Source: Thermoanaerobaculum sp. (GTDB taxonomy: Bacteria; Acidobacteriota; Thermoanaerobaculia; Multivoradales; UBA5704). Taken from it: a DNA stretch of 37,997 bases. The DNA is taken from assembly GCA_021154885.1 (NCBI GenBank), contig JAJKHS010000120.1, positions 1-37,997 on the forward strand, written 5' to 3'. The notes beneath the pieces were generated by a model that had not been told where the DNA came from, did no database searches, and saw only the letters and a list, made by a program, of their open reading frames with translations. A program made the position numbers and the translations under genes. Position 1 is the first letter of the stretch. Each line of letters begins with the position of its first letter. Below, piece after piece: positions 24,393 to 32,434 of the stretch.

Positions 24393-24579
24393 CGTACCGC
24401 TCGGAGGGCTCGTCGCTCACCGGTCTCGCCGGCGCGGCTGTACCTTAACGTCCACACCCTACGCGATCCCCTCCAGGCCTACCTGGCTGGAGACGTGCGC
24501 GTCTACGCTCCGCGAAAGTCAGCCGAAAGCAGAAGCAGCCTGAGAAACGACGAGCCCGAGCCACTGCCTCGAAAGTTAC

Positions 24580-24790
24580 GTGCAGCATCACCCTCGCAGT
24601 TGGAAAAGGAGGTGGGAGCTGGCCCGCCGGCTGCAAGGGGCGGGCTCCCTGGAGAAGGCGGTTCTCCATTTTCGCGAAGCCGCAGGCCGCCAGCCGCGCC
24701 GCAAGGAGATTTGGGCCGCTCTGGGGACGACACTCCTCCGGCTGGGCTGCAGGCGGCTCAAGCCCCATGCGATCAGCGCTTCAAGGTTTC
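24580..24790 (+). pseudogene. Decayed TPR-encoding fragment
   Basis: One plus-strand frame encodes WELARRLQGAGSLEKAVLHF followed by REAAGRQPRRKEIWAALGTT, a pair of clean TPR motifs, then degenerates. The phrasing closely echoes TPRs of the sigma-TPR protein at 29503-31734 (QPRRLDAWLDL). No start, no domain boundary and no matching frame flank it. The whole stretch 24297-24901 otherwise holds only the direct repeat; no other gene is supported. Confidence 0.45.
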
Positions 24791-24901
24791 TCCTTCGGTA
24801 TCTCGCATACGAACGAGGTAGTCTACACACGCCATGCGTACACTGCATCTCCGCGCCAATCTAAAACTATTTACCGACGCTAGCTAGCAGGCGATTTAGA
24901 G

Positions 24902-25897
24902 TTAAGAGCCATCTCTCTTTATTCGAGAAGAAGATGTCGAGGGCTTATATTTTTTCAGCGGCATCACGTTGGTATTGGGCCTTAAGTATTCTTTTATTCC
25001 TGCTATAATTTCATTTGTTTCCATAGCCCTTCTTTGTACCACGGCGAAGTCCTCCCGCAGACCTTCCAGGCAAGGTATAACTGGTAAGTTTGCAAAACTT
25101 AAAGCATTTTTTAGGGCTTCGCTGATTTTATCTGGAGTTTCCTTAATAGCCTTTTCATATTCAACAATAAAACCTTTAATGGAAGCCGCCTGCTCAGTTT
25201 CTTCGTTATTCAGAATGGCGAAACAGACCTCCTGAGTTGTCATGAGCATAGATGCATAGAGGGAAATCGCCTCGATGGCGCCATCAAACTCTGCCTCTAT
25301 CTCATCAGCAACCTGTATTAATTTCGGAACAGTAATATAAATTTGAGCAGCACTGGACACCAATAAATTGGCTACAGATTTCGCGGAGAAACAGTAGTCA
25401 TCGGCGTAATCATTATCCAACTCGAGCAATTCGGATAAACGCTCGAGAAGCTCTTCGGGCCAACCCTTAAATCTTTCATATAACTCACCTCCTCCCTTCT
25501 CGGCAAACCTTCCAGTTTCAAATAAAGACTCGAACTGCCAGTATCGATCTATGATTAGTTCTACTCCCTTACTAAATGTTAACAGCACTGAGTTCCAGTT
25601 CGGGCGCCAGAGTCCCTGCACATGGATGACTAGCCCATCCAAGAACTCTAACGTCACAGGGGGGTCGAAAATACCGCCAGGGAATGATACCGCACTTGGC
25701 GCGCAAAAGTCGTCGGGGTATCTATCCTTGACAGCAGAAATCACCAGCCCTATAAACTTTTGGTAATTTTCACTAGCAAAAAAATCGATCTGCTGATTGT
25801 TGATAACATCGCAGAACCACTTCAAATTCTCCTGGCTCAGGGTAACCGGCTCATTAGGGAATAATTGGTTATACGGCAAAATTTTCATATTGTGCAT
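24902..25897 (-). CDS. Uncharacterised protein (331 aa) paired with a PD-(D/E)XK nuclease
   Basis: A soluble protein with no signal peptide and no recognised domain. The N-terminal half has mixed alpha/beta features (FPGGIFDPPVTLEFLDGLVI). The C-terminal half is largely alpha-helical, acidic and regular, with VADEIEAEFDGAIEAISLYA and IVEYEKAIKETPDKISEALK. A short basic tail ends the chain. ATG 25897 has GAGG 6 bases upstream and lies 18 bases after the stop of the nuclease gene, so the two form an operon. The DNA is visibly AT-richer than the surroundings, consistent with recent acquisition. A partner, immunity or regulatory role for the nuclease is a guess from context. Confidence 0.72.
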   Translation of the reverse strand: MHNMKILPYNQLFPNEPVTLSQENLKWFCDVINNQQIDFFASENYQKFIGLVISAVKDRYPDDFCAPSAVSFPGGIFDPPVTLEFLDGLVIHVQGLWRPNWNSVLLTFSKGVELIIDRYWQFESLFETGRFAEKGGGELYERFKGWPEELLERLSELLELDNDYADDYCFSAKSVANLLVSSAAQIYITVPKLIQVADEIEAEFDGAIEAISLYASMLMTTQEVCFAILNNEETEQAASIKGFIVEYEKAIKETPDKISEALKNALSFANLPVIPCLEGLREDFAVVQRRAMETNEIIAGIKEYLRPNTNVMPLKKYKPSTSSSRIKRDGS

Positions 25898-25915
25898 ATT
25901 ACACCTCTAATTAGA

Positions 25916-26698
25916 CTACCAGGCGCTCGTTGTATTAGGAACTGAGGCAAATCGATGTATAAGCCTCATGATAGTTTGCGTTTGCGGCATCTGTTGAGGA
26001 GGTTGAGGCGGTTGTCGCAACGTCGCAGCATCGAATCGCTGTGTTTTTTGCAAGCTTCGAAGATTTGCGTTGAATTGGTAAAAAGTCCAAAAACGGCCGT
26101 CCGTGAGAATTCCCTTAAAATATACCGCTTGGTTACCAGCATTACGGTTCATCTGCTGCCACAAAGTCGCAAGCTGCGCGGCAAGCTGCAACTCACCTTC
26201 TTGAGCTTGAGTTTGCAAATCTCTTTTCGCTTCGACCACAAAAGATTGTAAAAGATCAGGATTTGTAACAGCCGGGAAAGGCGGCTGATTTAATACATTT
26301 TGATTCAGAAGATTGTAAAATCTAACTAGCGGCGCCATCCCTTGAGTTGAAATCAGATAATCCAGCGGCCCATGGCCAATCTGATTATTGAACATGTTCG
26401 GCGTGATACGATATTCAGGATAGATACCTAGTGTTGCGTGATCTTGGCGCTGAAGAACTAGCCGGAGGAATACATCGACGATACTCCTTCGCCCAGCTTC
26501 ATAATTAAACCACCAACGACTGACAAGCTCTCCGAGGTTAACCGCTAGCGTTTGGAAAGCTAGTATGGTTCTCGGGATTGTGATTTGCTGCACTCCCAAG
26601 GGTTGGCTGATTGTCAACGGACCGCCGAGCCCCAAAGTAAAAGCGTTGTTCTGGTTCTGTACGTTGAGCTGCGCGAAATCACTGAATGGGCTACTCAT
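25916..26698 (-). CDS. PD-(D/E)XK nuclease-domain protein
   Basis: A 260-residue protein. The core motif is visible as HGPLDYLI (Asp113) followed by FVVEAKRD (Glu156-Ala-Lys158), then a Gln-rich helix (EGELQLAAQLATLWQQ) and the terminal strand KGILTDGRFWTFYQF. This order (Glu95, Asp113, E-x-K, Gln helix, TDGxxWxF) matches the restriction-endonuclease-like fold seen in Crinkler-type and related bacterial nucleases. The N-terminal 60 residues are Gln/Asn-rich and may be a linker or recognition region. ATG 26698 lies 6 bases after TAGGAGG. It is the first gene of a two-gene, AT-rich unit. No methyltransferase, helicase or known defence partner is nearby. Confidence 0.78.
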   Translation of the reverse strand: MSSPFSDFAQLNVQNQNNAFTLGLGGPLTISQPLGVQQITIPRTILAFQTLAVNLGELVSRWWFNYEAGRRSIVDVFLRLVLQRQDHATLGIYPEYRITPNMFNNQIGHGPLDYLISTQGMAPLVRFYNLLNQNVLNQPPFPAVTNPDLLQSFVVEAKRDLQTQAQEGELQLAAQLATLWQQMNRNAGNQAVYFKGILTDGRFWTFYQFNANLRSLQKTQRFDAATLRQPPQPPQQMPQTQTIMRLIHRFASVPNTTSAW

Positions 26699-26889
26699 GC
26701 TAAACCTCCTAACGCTGAACTTTCGCCTCCAACGAGAACTCATCGCGATGTCTGGAGTTCTCAAGCCTCAAGACGCAAGGTTGGGGCACGTTGTGAAATG
26801 ATATCTGTTGTAAAATTTATCTTTAACAAAACCTTGCCGGTAATCGATGCCAAATGCGATAGCAGAACACTGTCTTGATGGAGATCCGC

Positions 26890-26985
26890 TGCCCCACCTT
26901 GCGACTTCAACTCCCGGGTCAACCGTGGGCTTCCATACGTACCACGAGCCCGCTGGTGGACCTGCTGGAAAAGCCCTCTCCTCAA
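26890..26985 (-). mobile_element. IS3-family transposase remnant
   Basis: A minus-strand frame encodes VHQRARGTYGSPRLTRELKS, the conserved HTH_21 region of IS3-family OrfB. Only about 30 codons remain; no DDE catalytic residues or terminal repeats are seen. It directly abuts the stop of the RhiA-like gene at 26982 and precedes the nuclease pair, so it marks an insertion or deletion junction. The 283 bases between the two genes hold nothing else. Confidence 0.7.
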
Positions 26986-27890
26986 ACACTCGACTTCGGT
27001 TCACCGTCTGAAGAAGCGGGCAGGCTTGAAGTGTTCTTCTTCTTGGTTTTCCTGCCTCCATGTCGACGGTTCGTCGCCTGTTTTGCCGTCTTCTTCGCCG
27101 CCGCTTGCTTCTGGACATCCGGTTTCGGCGTGGCTTGCGCCCTTTTCTTCCCCGAAGTGCGCGGCGCTTTCTTGGGTTGGGCCAGAGGCGGCTTATTGGG
27201 CTTTCGAGGCGGAGTGGTTCGCTTCGTACGAACTGGAGCGGCTGCCTTTTTGGGTTGCGTGACCCGCTCCTCATGGAGCGGAGCACCGAGAGTGATCCGG
27301 TACCCTCGGGTGGGGCTACCGTGAATTGCGTAAACTCCGCCCTCGCCAGCCGCGAGCTCGATCTCGGTCGCGCGGATCTCCTCCTCCACTAGAGGCGCCC
27401 CCACACGGGCGAGCGGACTGACGACGGCGATGAAGAAAGGAGAGGCCAAGGCTTCGATCAGCACTCCGCGGGGAGGAAGCAGGCGAGGGGGGTGGACGTC
27501 GTGCTCGCCGAGTTGGACGTGGCACCATACACCGCTTGAGAAAGTGTTTTCGATCCGGAGCTCCCCCAACCCGGCTCCCCGAACGTTGCGGGTCAGGATG
27601 GCTCCCCACGCCGACCGGCCGAGGCTGATCTCCCGGATGGCAAGGCTGTCGTGGTTCCGGCGCAGAGATAGGGCATTGGTCTGATAGACGGGTTGCCAGG
27701 GATCTTCGGGAGAAAAAGAGTAGCGAGCGAAAACCCGATAATCCCTGGGAATTGAAAAGATGGCACGCCCCCGGGGCGGTGGAGACACGATGGCCCAGGC
27801 CACGGCAGGTTCCGACGGCCGGAGCGGCGATCTCTTGTAGAGCGCGACGTGGACGATCCCGCTGGTCTCGTTGGCGATCTCGAGCTTCAT
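26982..27890 (-). CDS. RhiA-like beta-rich protein with a basic, histone-H1-like tail
   Basis: Residues 1-205 are a paralogue of the protein at 28745-29368: both start with an N-[ED]-x-S strand, share the VALYKRSPLRP/VAIYKKPVLQP, VAWxIVxPPPxG and P-x-DYxxFAxYS signatures, and end in a RGYRITLG/KGYSITTT strand. This pattern resembles RhiA-type proteins, but the assignment is tentative. Residues 206-302 are a Lys/Arg/Pro/Ala-rich tail (for example PKKAAAPVRTKRTTPPRKP), like histone H1 tails, suggesting nucleic-acid or polyanion binding. No signal peptide. ATG 27890 follows GGAGGAGAAAC. The stop lies against an IS3 remnant, so the C-terminus could be altered from the ancestor. Confidence 0.68.
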   Translation of the reverse strand: MKLEIANETSGIVHVALYKRSPLRPSEPAVAWAIVSPPPRGRAIFSIPRDYRVFARYSFSPEDPWQPVYQTNALSLRRNHDSLAIREISLGRSAWGAILTRNVRGAGLGELRIENTFSSGVWCHVQLGEHDVHPPRLLPPRGVLIEALASPFFIAVVSPLARVGAPLVEEEIRATEIELAAGEGGVYAIHGSPTRGYRITLGAPLHEERVTQPKKAAAPVRTKRTTPPRKPNKPPLAQPKKAPRTSGKKRAQATPKPDVQKQAAAKKTAKQATNRRHGGRKTKKKNTSSLPASSDGEPKSSV

Positions 27891-27932
27891 GTTTCTCCTC
27901 CACGGTTGCGGCGCGCCATCTTTCCGGCCCTC

Positions 27933-28619
27933 CTACCCGCCGCTCCCTCCTCCCGGTATATGCGGAGCCGAGGGGAAAAGCACGACCTGGGCCTGTTGAA
28001 ATCCGGAAAATTTCAGATTTTTCACCAGCAACACCGGTGGATCGGAGGGCTGCTGGAGCAGGACCAGGCTGCCTTGGAGGCAGAGAGACCCGGTGTTGGC
28101 ATCGCGGAGGCTGAATGGAACCACGGGACGCGCCGCCCCAAGGGTCGTCTCGAAAACCTCCTGGAAGATGCGAGCACGAGCCGTGTAGGTGGCGGGAGGC
28201 TCCGTCTGGGAAGCCGCTGGAGTCGAGGGTTGCGGCGCCTGTACCTCTTGGAGGGACCATTGGATGAGGTACTGCGGGTCGGAATCGTTGAACCAGACTC
28301 CGGTCTGCTGGGTGCTCGCGCTGCTTGAAGCGGGCGCGGCATCGCCGCCGGGCGAGGTCTGGGATGGATCGGGTGCAAAAGGATCCGGGAGGCTGGGCGA
28401 AGTGTCCGTAGAGGAAGCTGATGCCGCACCGGTGTCGGTCGGGGGCTGAAAGGGATCGGCTCCAAAGGGGTCCGGGAGGCTGCTGGACGACGGAGACGCG
28501 GAGGCCTGGAAGGGATCGGCCGCAAAGGGATCTGGGAGACTGTCAGACGGTGGCGGAGGCGTGGGAGAGGCCTGCGTCGCGCCGCTGGTCGCCGAGGGAT
28601 TCGGACTGGCTGCTGCCAT
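27933..28619 (-). CDS. Pro-rich repeat protein (228 aa)
   Basis: The N-terminal half is a low-complexity Pro/Ser/Ala region with three copies of SLPDPFxxDP(F/S)Q at about residues 26, 48 and 76. The C-terminal half (about 107-228) is a folded-looking domain, GVWFNDSDPQYLIQWSLQEV and then LQGSLVLLQQPSDPPVLLVK, that recurs in no family I recognise. The chain ends in GGGSGG. No signal peptide. ATG 28619 lies 8 bases after AGGAG. It sits between the two RhiA-like paralogues on the same strand with 125- and 42-base gaps, so it is likely co-expressed with them. Function unknown. Confidence 0.72.
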   Translation of the reverse strand: MAAASPNPSATSGATQASPTPPPPSDSLPDPFAADPFQASASPSSSSLPDPFGADPFQPPTDTGAASASSTDTSPSLPDPFAPDPSQTSPGGDAAPASSSASTQQTGVWFNDSDPQYLIQWSLQEVQAPQPSTPAASQTEPPATYTARARIFQEVFETTLGAARPVVPFSLRDANTGSLCLQGSLVLLQQPSDPPVLLVKNLKFSGFQQAQVVLFPSAPHIPGGGSGG

Positions 28620-28744
28620 GAGAGTGTTTCTCCTTTCAAAAAATGGCACGGCGCCAGGATCCCGAAGAATCGAATGCGCCGTGCCTGTACGAGCCTATGC
28701 GCCACCGGGCGAGCCCATGGGCGGCCCGGAGCGTGGCGGCATCA

Positions 28745-29368
28745 CTAGGTGGTGGTGATGGAATAGCCCTTCCACATCGAGCCGGTCACCGTGGCCGTGC
28801 TGCCCTCCAGAATCAGGGTCTCCGTCATCTGGGTCTCTTCGTCCACCAGGGTGCCGCCCTGGTACTGGAACTGGCTGACCACGGCAAGGTAGAAGCTCGT
28901 CCGGATGTCCTCCATCCGCACGCCGCCGGGCCACAGCACCTGCGGCGCATAGATGTCCTGGCCGGCCTTCTGGACGTGGCTCAGCACGCCGATCCCGAAG
29001 TTGTTCTCCATGCGTACTTCGTTGAGCACGAGGTCAGTGAAGACCTGGCTCATGACCGCTCCCGATGCTTGTGTGTCCTGCGAGCTCACCGAGCTGATGA
29101 CGAAGCGGGCCGACGTCTCATTGAACGAAACGACGTTGGTTTGATACACGGTGAGGCCGGGGCTGGTGGGATCGGGGTTGTTGAGATCCAATGAGTACTG
29201 GGCAAAGGCCTGGTAGTCCTCGGGGATGGGAACGACGGTCTGTCCTCCCGGCGGGGGGGCGACGATCTGCCAGGCGACGGAGTCCAGGGTGGGCTGGAGC
29301 ACCGGCTTCTTGTAGATGGCGACGCGGACGAGATCGGTGCTCCCGTTGATGATCGTGATCTGAGACAT
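28745..29368 (-). CDS. RhiA-like beta-rich protein (207 aa)
   Basis: A 207-residue, mostly beta protein beginning QITIINGSTDLVRVAIYKKP and including SVAWQIVAPPPGG and VPIPEDYQAFAQYS. It lacks the basic tail of its paralogue at 26982-27890. The VAW..VPPGG...Y pattern resembles RhiA proteins, whose biochemical role is not established; similarity is by motif only. The MSQ start at 29368 has AAAGGAAA upstream. It is the first gene after the sigma-TPR gene, separated by a 134-base gap containing a 14-bp stem-loop, so the sigma factor may control it. Confidence 0.68.
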   Translation of the reverse strand: MSQITIINGSTDLVRVAIYKKPVLQPTLDSVAWQIVAPPPGGQTVVPIPEDYQAFAQYSLDLNNPDPTSPGLTVYQTNVVSFNETSARFVISSVSSQDTQASGAVMSQVFTDLVLNEVRMENNFGIGVLSHVQKAGQDIYAPQVLWPGGVRMEDIRTSFYLAVVSQFQYQGGTLVDEETQMTETLILEGSTATVTGSMWKGYSITTT

Positions 29369-29418
29369 TTACGTTTCGTTTCCTTTCGCGGCTGAGTCGG
29401 TGATTGGGACTGGAAGGC

Positions 29419-29455
29419 GAGCGGTCTGGATCTCAGCCATTGATCCAGACCGCTC
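29419..29455 (-). terminator. 14-bp perfect stem-loop between the sigma-TPR gene and the RhiA-like gene
   Basis: GAGCGGTCTGGATC (29419-29432) and GATCCAGACCGCTC (29442-29455) pair perfectly with a 9-base loop. There is no long T-tract, so it may be a Rho-independent-like terminator, a processing site or an attenuator before the 29368 gene. A second, weaker hairpin (29480-29488 / 29505-29513) overlaps the sigma-TPR stop. Confidence 0.6.
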
Positions 29456-29479
29456 TCGAAACGCCTCCGGTCAGAAATC

Positions 29480-29513
29480 CATTCGGTTCATTAACCGGTG
29501 TTTCAACCGAATG
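29480..29513 (-). terminator. Stem-loop overlapping the sigma-TPR stop codon
   Basis: CATTCGGTT and AACCGAATG form a 9-bp stem with a 16-base loop across the stop of the gene ending at 29503. It may help end the transcript or protect the 3' end. Confidence 0.45.
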
Positions 29514-31734
29514 ACGTCTCGGACAGTTGATTTGTGAGAAGCCGACGTTCTTCGATCTGAAGGAAAGACGGCGACAGGTCCTCAGGCCCGGTGCCGGCGG
29601 TGGACGGCGCAGCCTCCGAGCCAAGCTCCGCCTGGATCCAGACCCGGAAGATTCTCGCCCGGACCGGATCGAGCCCGGCGAGCGCTACGCAGGACTCCAG
29701 GGCCTGGAGCGCCCATTGGCGCGCCCATTCGGGATAGCCCAGGCGCCGGTGCAGCACCGCCAGGTCGAGAGCAGCTGGGGCCGCCAGGTCGAAGCCGTCG
29801 CCCTCCGGCAGGAGAGACCACCCCGTTTCCGTGGCCGCCACGGCCTCCTGCAGGCGCGCGGCCCGGGCGAGCACCCGGCCGTGCTCGAGCCAGGCCGCTG
29901 GCAGGCCGGGTTGTCGCGCCACCGCCGCCTGGGAGAGCTCGATCGCGCGGTCCGTCCGGCCGAGGTGGACCAGGGCCCAGGCCGCGGTCGAGGCGGTGTC
30001 CCAGGCGTCGCCGTGGCGAGCCAGCAGGTCCTCGCTCTCCTGGAGCGTTCGCCAGGACAGGCCGCCGCGGAGCGAGATACGGCAGGCGAGCAGGTCCAAC
30101 TCCCGGGCCGGCGCCTGGAGAGTCCGGGCCACGTCGACCTCCTGGAGCGCCAGCAGGGGACGGTCGAGGGCGTCCAGCAGCCGGGCGCGCGCGATCCGGG
30201 CCTCGGCGAGCTGCGGCCGCGCCGCCACGCAGGAGGCCATCTCGCCGGCTCCCGCGAGATCGCCGCCGCAGACGCGGAGGAAGCTCAGGAGACTCAGCGC
30301 CACCGCCCGCGTGCGGGCCAGCCTCTCGACCGCGCGCCACAAGCCGCCTTCCGGCGCGAGCCGCCCGCCGGCGCTGCGGGCGGCCGCGACGAGGCGGCGC
30401 TCCAGGGCGGGAGGGTTCGCGGCGTCCACCTCCAGGGCGCGAGCGTCGCGCCGCCGGGCTTCGGCCGAGCGGCCCAGGAGCCGCAAGGGCTCCGCGCCGA
30501 GGGTCAGCGCCGCCACGTCGGTGGGGCTGCGGGCGAGGGCTTCCTCCAGCGAGCCGGCGGCTTCGTGCGGGCGGCCGGTGGCCCTTTGCAGCTCGGCCAG
30601 GGCGGTCCAGGGAGCGGGGCTTTCCGGCATCGCGTCCCGGGCGTCGCGGAAAGCCCGCTCCGCCTCCGCCGTGCGGCCGAGGCACTGCGCGTGGAGCCCC
30701 TGGAGGAGGGCGGCGGCCGGCCCGCGGTGGACTGCGAGCGCCCGCTCGCAGGCACCGGCCGCTGCCGCGGGCCGCTCCAGGAGGCGGCAGGTCGCGATCA
30801 GGTCGAGCCAGGCGTCCAGGCGGCGGGGCTGCCTCTCGACGCCGTGCTCCAGGTGCGGCAGCGCCTCCTCGGCGCGCCCCTCCTCCAGGAGCGCGCGGGC
30901 CAGCGCCAGCCGCTTCGTCCCGCCGCCCGGGTGCTGCTCGACGTAGCGCTCCAGCGCGTCCCGCCGCTCCTTGCCGAGCGGGAGGCGCAGCGCCAGGAGC
31001 CGCTGCCTCTCGACGCCCCCGGGAAGGGTCACGACCACCGCCCGGAGGGCACGCACCCGCTCCGGAGGATCTCCGGCCGCGCTCGCGCTGGCGGCTCTCC
31101 GGGGTTTCGCGGGCCGGCCCGGCGGCGGCGCGGGCGGCCGGGCGACGCCGGCCCGGTATTGGGCCAATCCTCGCGAGAGGACCTCGCGGGCCTCCTGCAT
31201 GCGCTTGCGCGCGTTGGCCTCGTTGATCGCAAGGCGGTCCGCGATCTCCCGGTAGCTGCCCAGGGAGAGATGACCGATCATCGTGTCGCGCAGGCGTTCG
31301 GGCAGGTTTTCGATCGAGCTCCGGAGGAACTGGCTCATCTCTTTCTGCAGGTAGGAGCTTTCGGGATCTCCCTCGGGAGAGGTATCGAGCAAGCCCTCGT
31401 CGGCCAGGCTTGCCGCGCCGATCTCTTCGAGGCTCTGCTCGCCTCGCCGGCGGCTCTCCCGGTGCAGGCTCATGCAGGCGTTGAAGGTTAGACGCAGGAT
31501 CCAGCCGCGGAGGTTCTCCACGCGTTCGAGATAGGCGGGCAGCTTGTGGTAGAGGAGGAGGCTCGCACGGCTGAAGGCCTCCTCCGCATCGGCTTCCTGG
31601 CGCGTGCACCGCCGGCACAGCGAGAGCATTTCGGCTCGATGCTGCAGCCAGATCCGCGTGAACGGTTCGTCCTTGGAGGAACAGGCGGTCCTCGGTTCCG
31701 TAGGGGAGAGACAGGCAATACCGGTAGTGCGCAA
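29503..31734 (-). CDS. ECF sigma factor fused to a long TPR region
   Basis: A 743-residue protein. Residues about 35-105 are sigma region 2 (LYHKLPAYLERVENLRGWIL then RLTFNACMSLHRE). Residues about 135-195 are region 4 (NLPERLRDTMIGHLSLGSYR then EIADRLAINEANARKRMQEA), so it binds -35/-10 elements with RNA polymerase. From about 245 to 740 there are many TPRs (for example RLALARALLEEGRAEEALPH). TPR-tailed ECFs exist, with the tail acting as a built-in regulatory module. The start is a TTG at 31734 with AAGGAG 5 bases upstream, an unusual start codon for a regulator. The downstream minus-strand genes (28745, 27933, 26982) are the natural regulon. Confidence 0.88.
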   Translation of the reverse strand: MRTTGIACLSPTEPRTACSSKDEPFTRIWLQHRAEMLSLCRRCTRQEADAEEAFSRASLLLYHKLPAYLERVENLRGWILRLTFNACMSLHRESRRRGEQSLEEIGAASLADEGLLDTSPEGDPESSYLQKEMSQFLRSSIENLPERLRDTMIGHLSLGSYREIADRLAINEANARKRMQEAREVLSRGLAQYRAGVARPPAPPPGRPAKPRRAASASAAGDPPERVRALRAVVVTLPGGVERQRLLALRLPLGKERRDALERYVEQHPGGGTKRLALARALLEEGRAEEALPHLEHGVERQPRRLDAWLDLIATCRLLERPAAAAGACERALAVHRGPAAALLQGLHAQCLGRTAEAERAFRDARDAMPESPAPWTALAELQRATGRPHEAAGSLEEALARSPTDVAALTLGAEPLRLLGRSAEARRRDARALEVDAANPPALERRLVAAARSAGGRLAPEGGLWRAVERLARTRAVALSLLSFLRVCGGDLAGAGEMASCVAARPQLAEARIARARLLDALDRPLLALQEVDVARTLQAPARELDLLACRISLRGGLSWRTLQESEDLLARHGDAWDTASTAAWALVHLGRTDRAIELSQAAVARQPGLPAAWLEHGRVLARAARLQEAVAATETGWSLLPEGDGFDLAAPAALDLAVLHRRLGYPEWARQWALQALESCVALAGLDPVRARIFRVWIQAELGSEAAPSTAGTGPEDLSPSFLQIEERRLLTNQLSETSFG

Positions 31735-32016
31735 GTAAGCTCCTTCGATGCACCACCGGGCAGGGGCCGGCCCTCACGAGCCGCTCCCGGCACACACCTC
31801 TCCTGCAGAGCTCGTTAAGCCACCATGGCGGGGCGCGTTCAGGTTTCTCCGGAGTGACGCTATCGATCGCGCAAGTGTGAAATCGAACGGAGGGCTGTCG
31901 GGGGAAGCCCGCCGCACGAGATGGGGGGCTTGCCGTGGGCTTCACAGACCGGAGGGCCGGAGCGTCTCTCCAAACGGCGGGCGGAAAAATCTGAACGGCA
32001 GACAAGGAGATGAACC

Positions 32017-32130
32017 CTGGAAGCAGGACCTTCCCCTGGCCCGGCGGGCATCCGGGGCTTCGACGTGAGCCATTACCAGGGAGAGATCGACTGGAGCCTG
32101 GTGGCGCAGACCGGGATGGCGTTCGCCTTC
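32017..32130 (+). pseudogene. Truncated GH25 lysozyme N-terminus
   Basis: The frame GIRGFDVSHYQGEIDWSLVA, then QTGMAFAF, is clearly the first 28 residues of a GH25 domain, matching GLDVSHFQGTVDW of the intact copy at 23628. An AAGGAG at 32004-32009 stands 7 bases before a possible CTG start, so an initiation region may survive. The gene is cut at 32131, where sequence switches to a copy of the locus at 36687 onward. The region 31735-32016 upstream holds no supported gene. Confidence 0.75.
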
Positions 32131-32375
32131 GCTAGTGCCATGAAACGGAGGCGGATGTTGAGGATATTAAAATTCGCGGGACCTCAGTCCGCATCTTGCG
32201 GCTAACCGTTCCGAGGATGTTCTTGAAAACCTTTACTGCCGGCTCATTCTCCCGCGCCTTGCGATCTTTTGCAAAACTTGTTGTACGTACCGGTCGTTGA
32301 TCTCTTGGTTCGTGTTTTCCCGGGCGGGCGCGGTCGGGGCCGGTTGGGGCTTTGGGTCTGCGGACGGCTGCCCCA
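32131..32375. pseudogene. Deletion-riddled copy of the sigma/membrane-protein/cytochrome locus
   Basis: Three collinear blocks match the right end of the window in the same order and orientation: 32131-32181 to 36687-36737 (start of the MKRRR membrane protein), 32188-32217 to 37343-37372 (end of the cytochrome gene) and 32218-32375 to 37642-37797 (its N-terminal half). About 600 and 270 bases are missing between blocks, and both heme motifs are lost. An inserted base also shifts the cytochrome frame. It is a decayed duplicate. Confidence 0.75.
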
Positions 32376-32396
32376 GCCATAGTAACCGGTGATTTC

Positions 32397-32423
32397 GGGT
32401 GGGCGGTGCAAGGCCGCCCACCC
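32397..32423 (-). terminator. Rho-independent-like hairpin after the Cys-rich peptide gene
   Basis: GGGTGGGCGG (32397-32406) and CCGCCCACCC (32414-32423) form a perfect 10-bp stem with a 7-base loop, 11 bases beyond the stop of the gene at 32435. The T-tract is poor. The same geometry (10-bp stem, 7-base loop, 8 bases past the stop) occurs at 37110-37136. Confidence 0.7.
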
Positions 32424-32434
32424 CTCGCGACGGG

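Noticed and set aside
24384-24821. Plus-strand frame of 145 codons in the gene-poor stretch
   Set aside because: Low-complexity Arg/Pro composition with no motifs; a TPR fragment in a different frame explains part of the region better.
29527-31491. 654-codon plus-strand frame opposite the sigma-TPR gene
   Set aside because: Only a reverse-frame shadow; sigma regions 2 and 4 and TPRs are on the minus strand.
29582-32005. 807-codon minus-strand frame overlapping the sigma-TPR gene in another frame
   Set aside because: Arg/Ala/Pro-rich and motif-free; it extends across the sigma start and is an out-of-frame reading.
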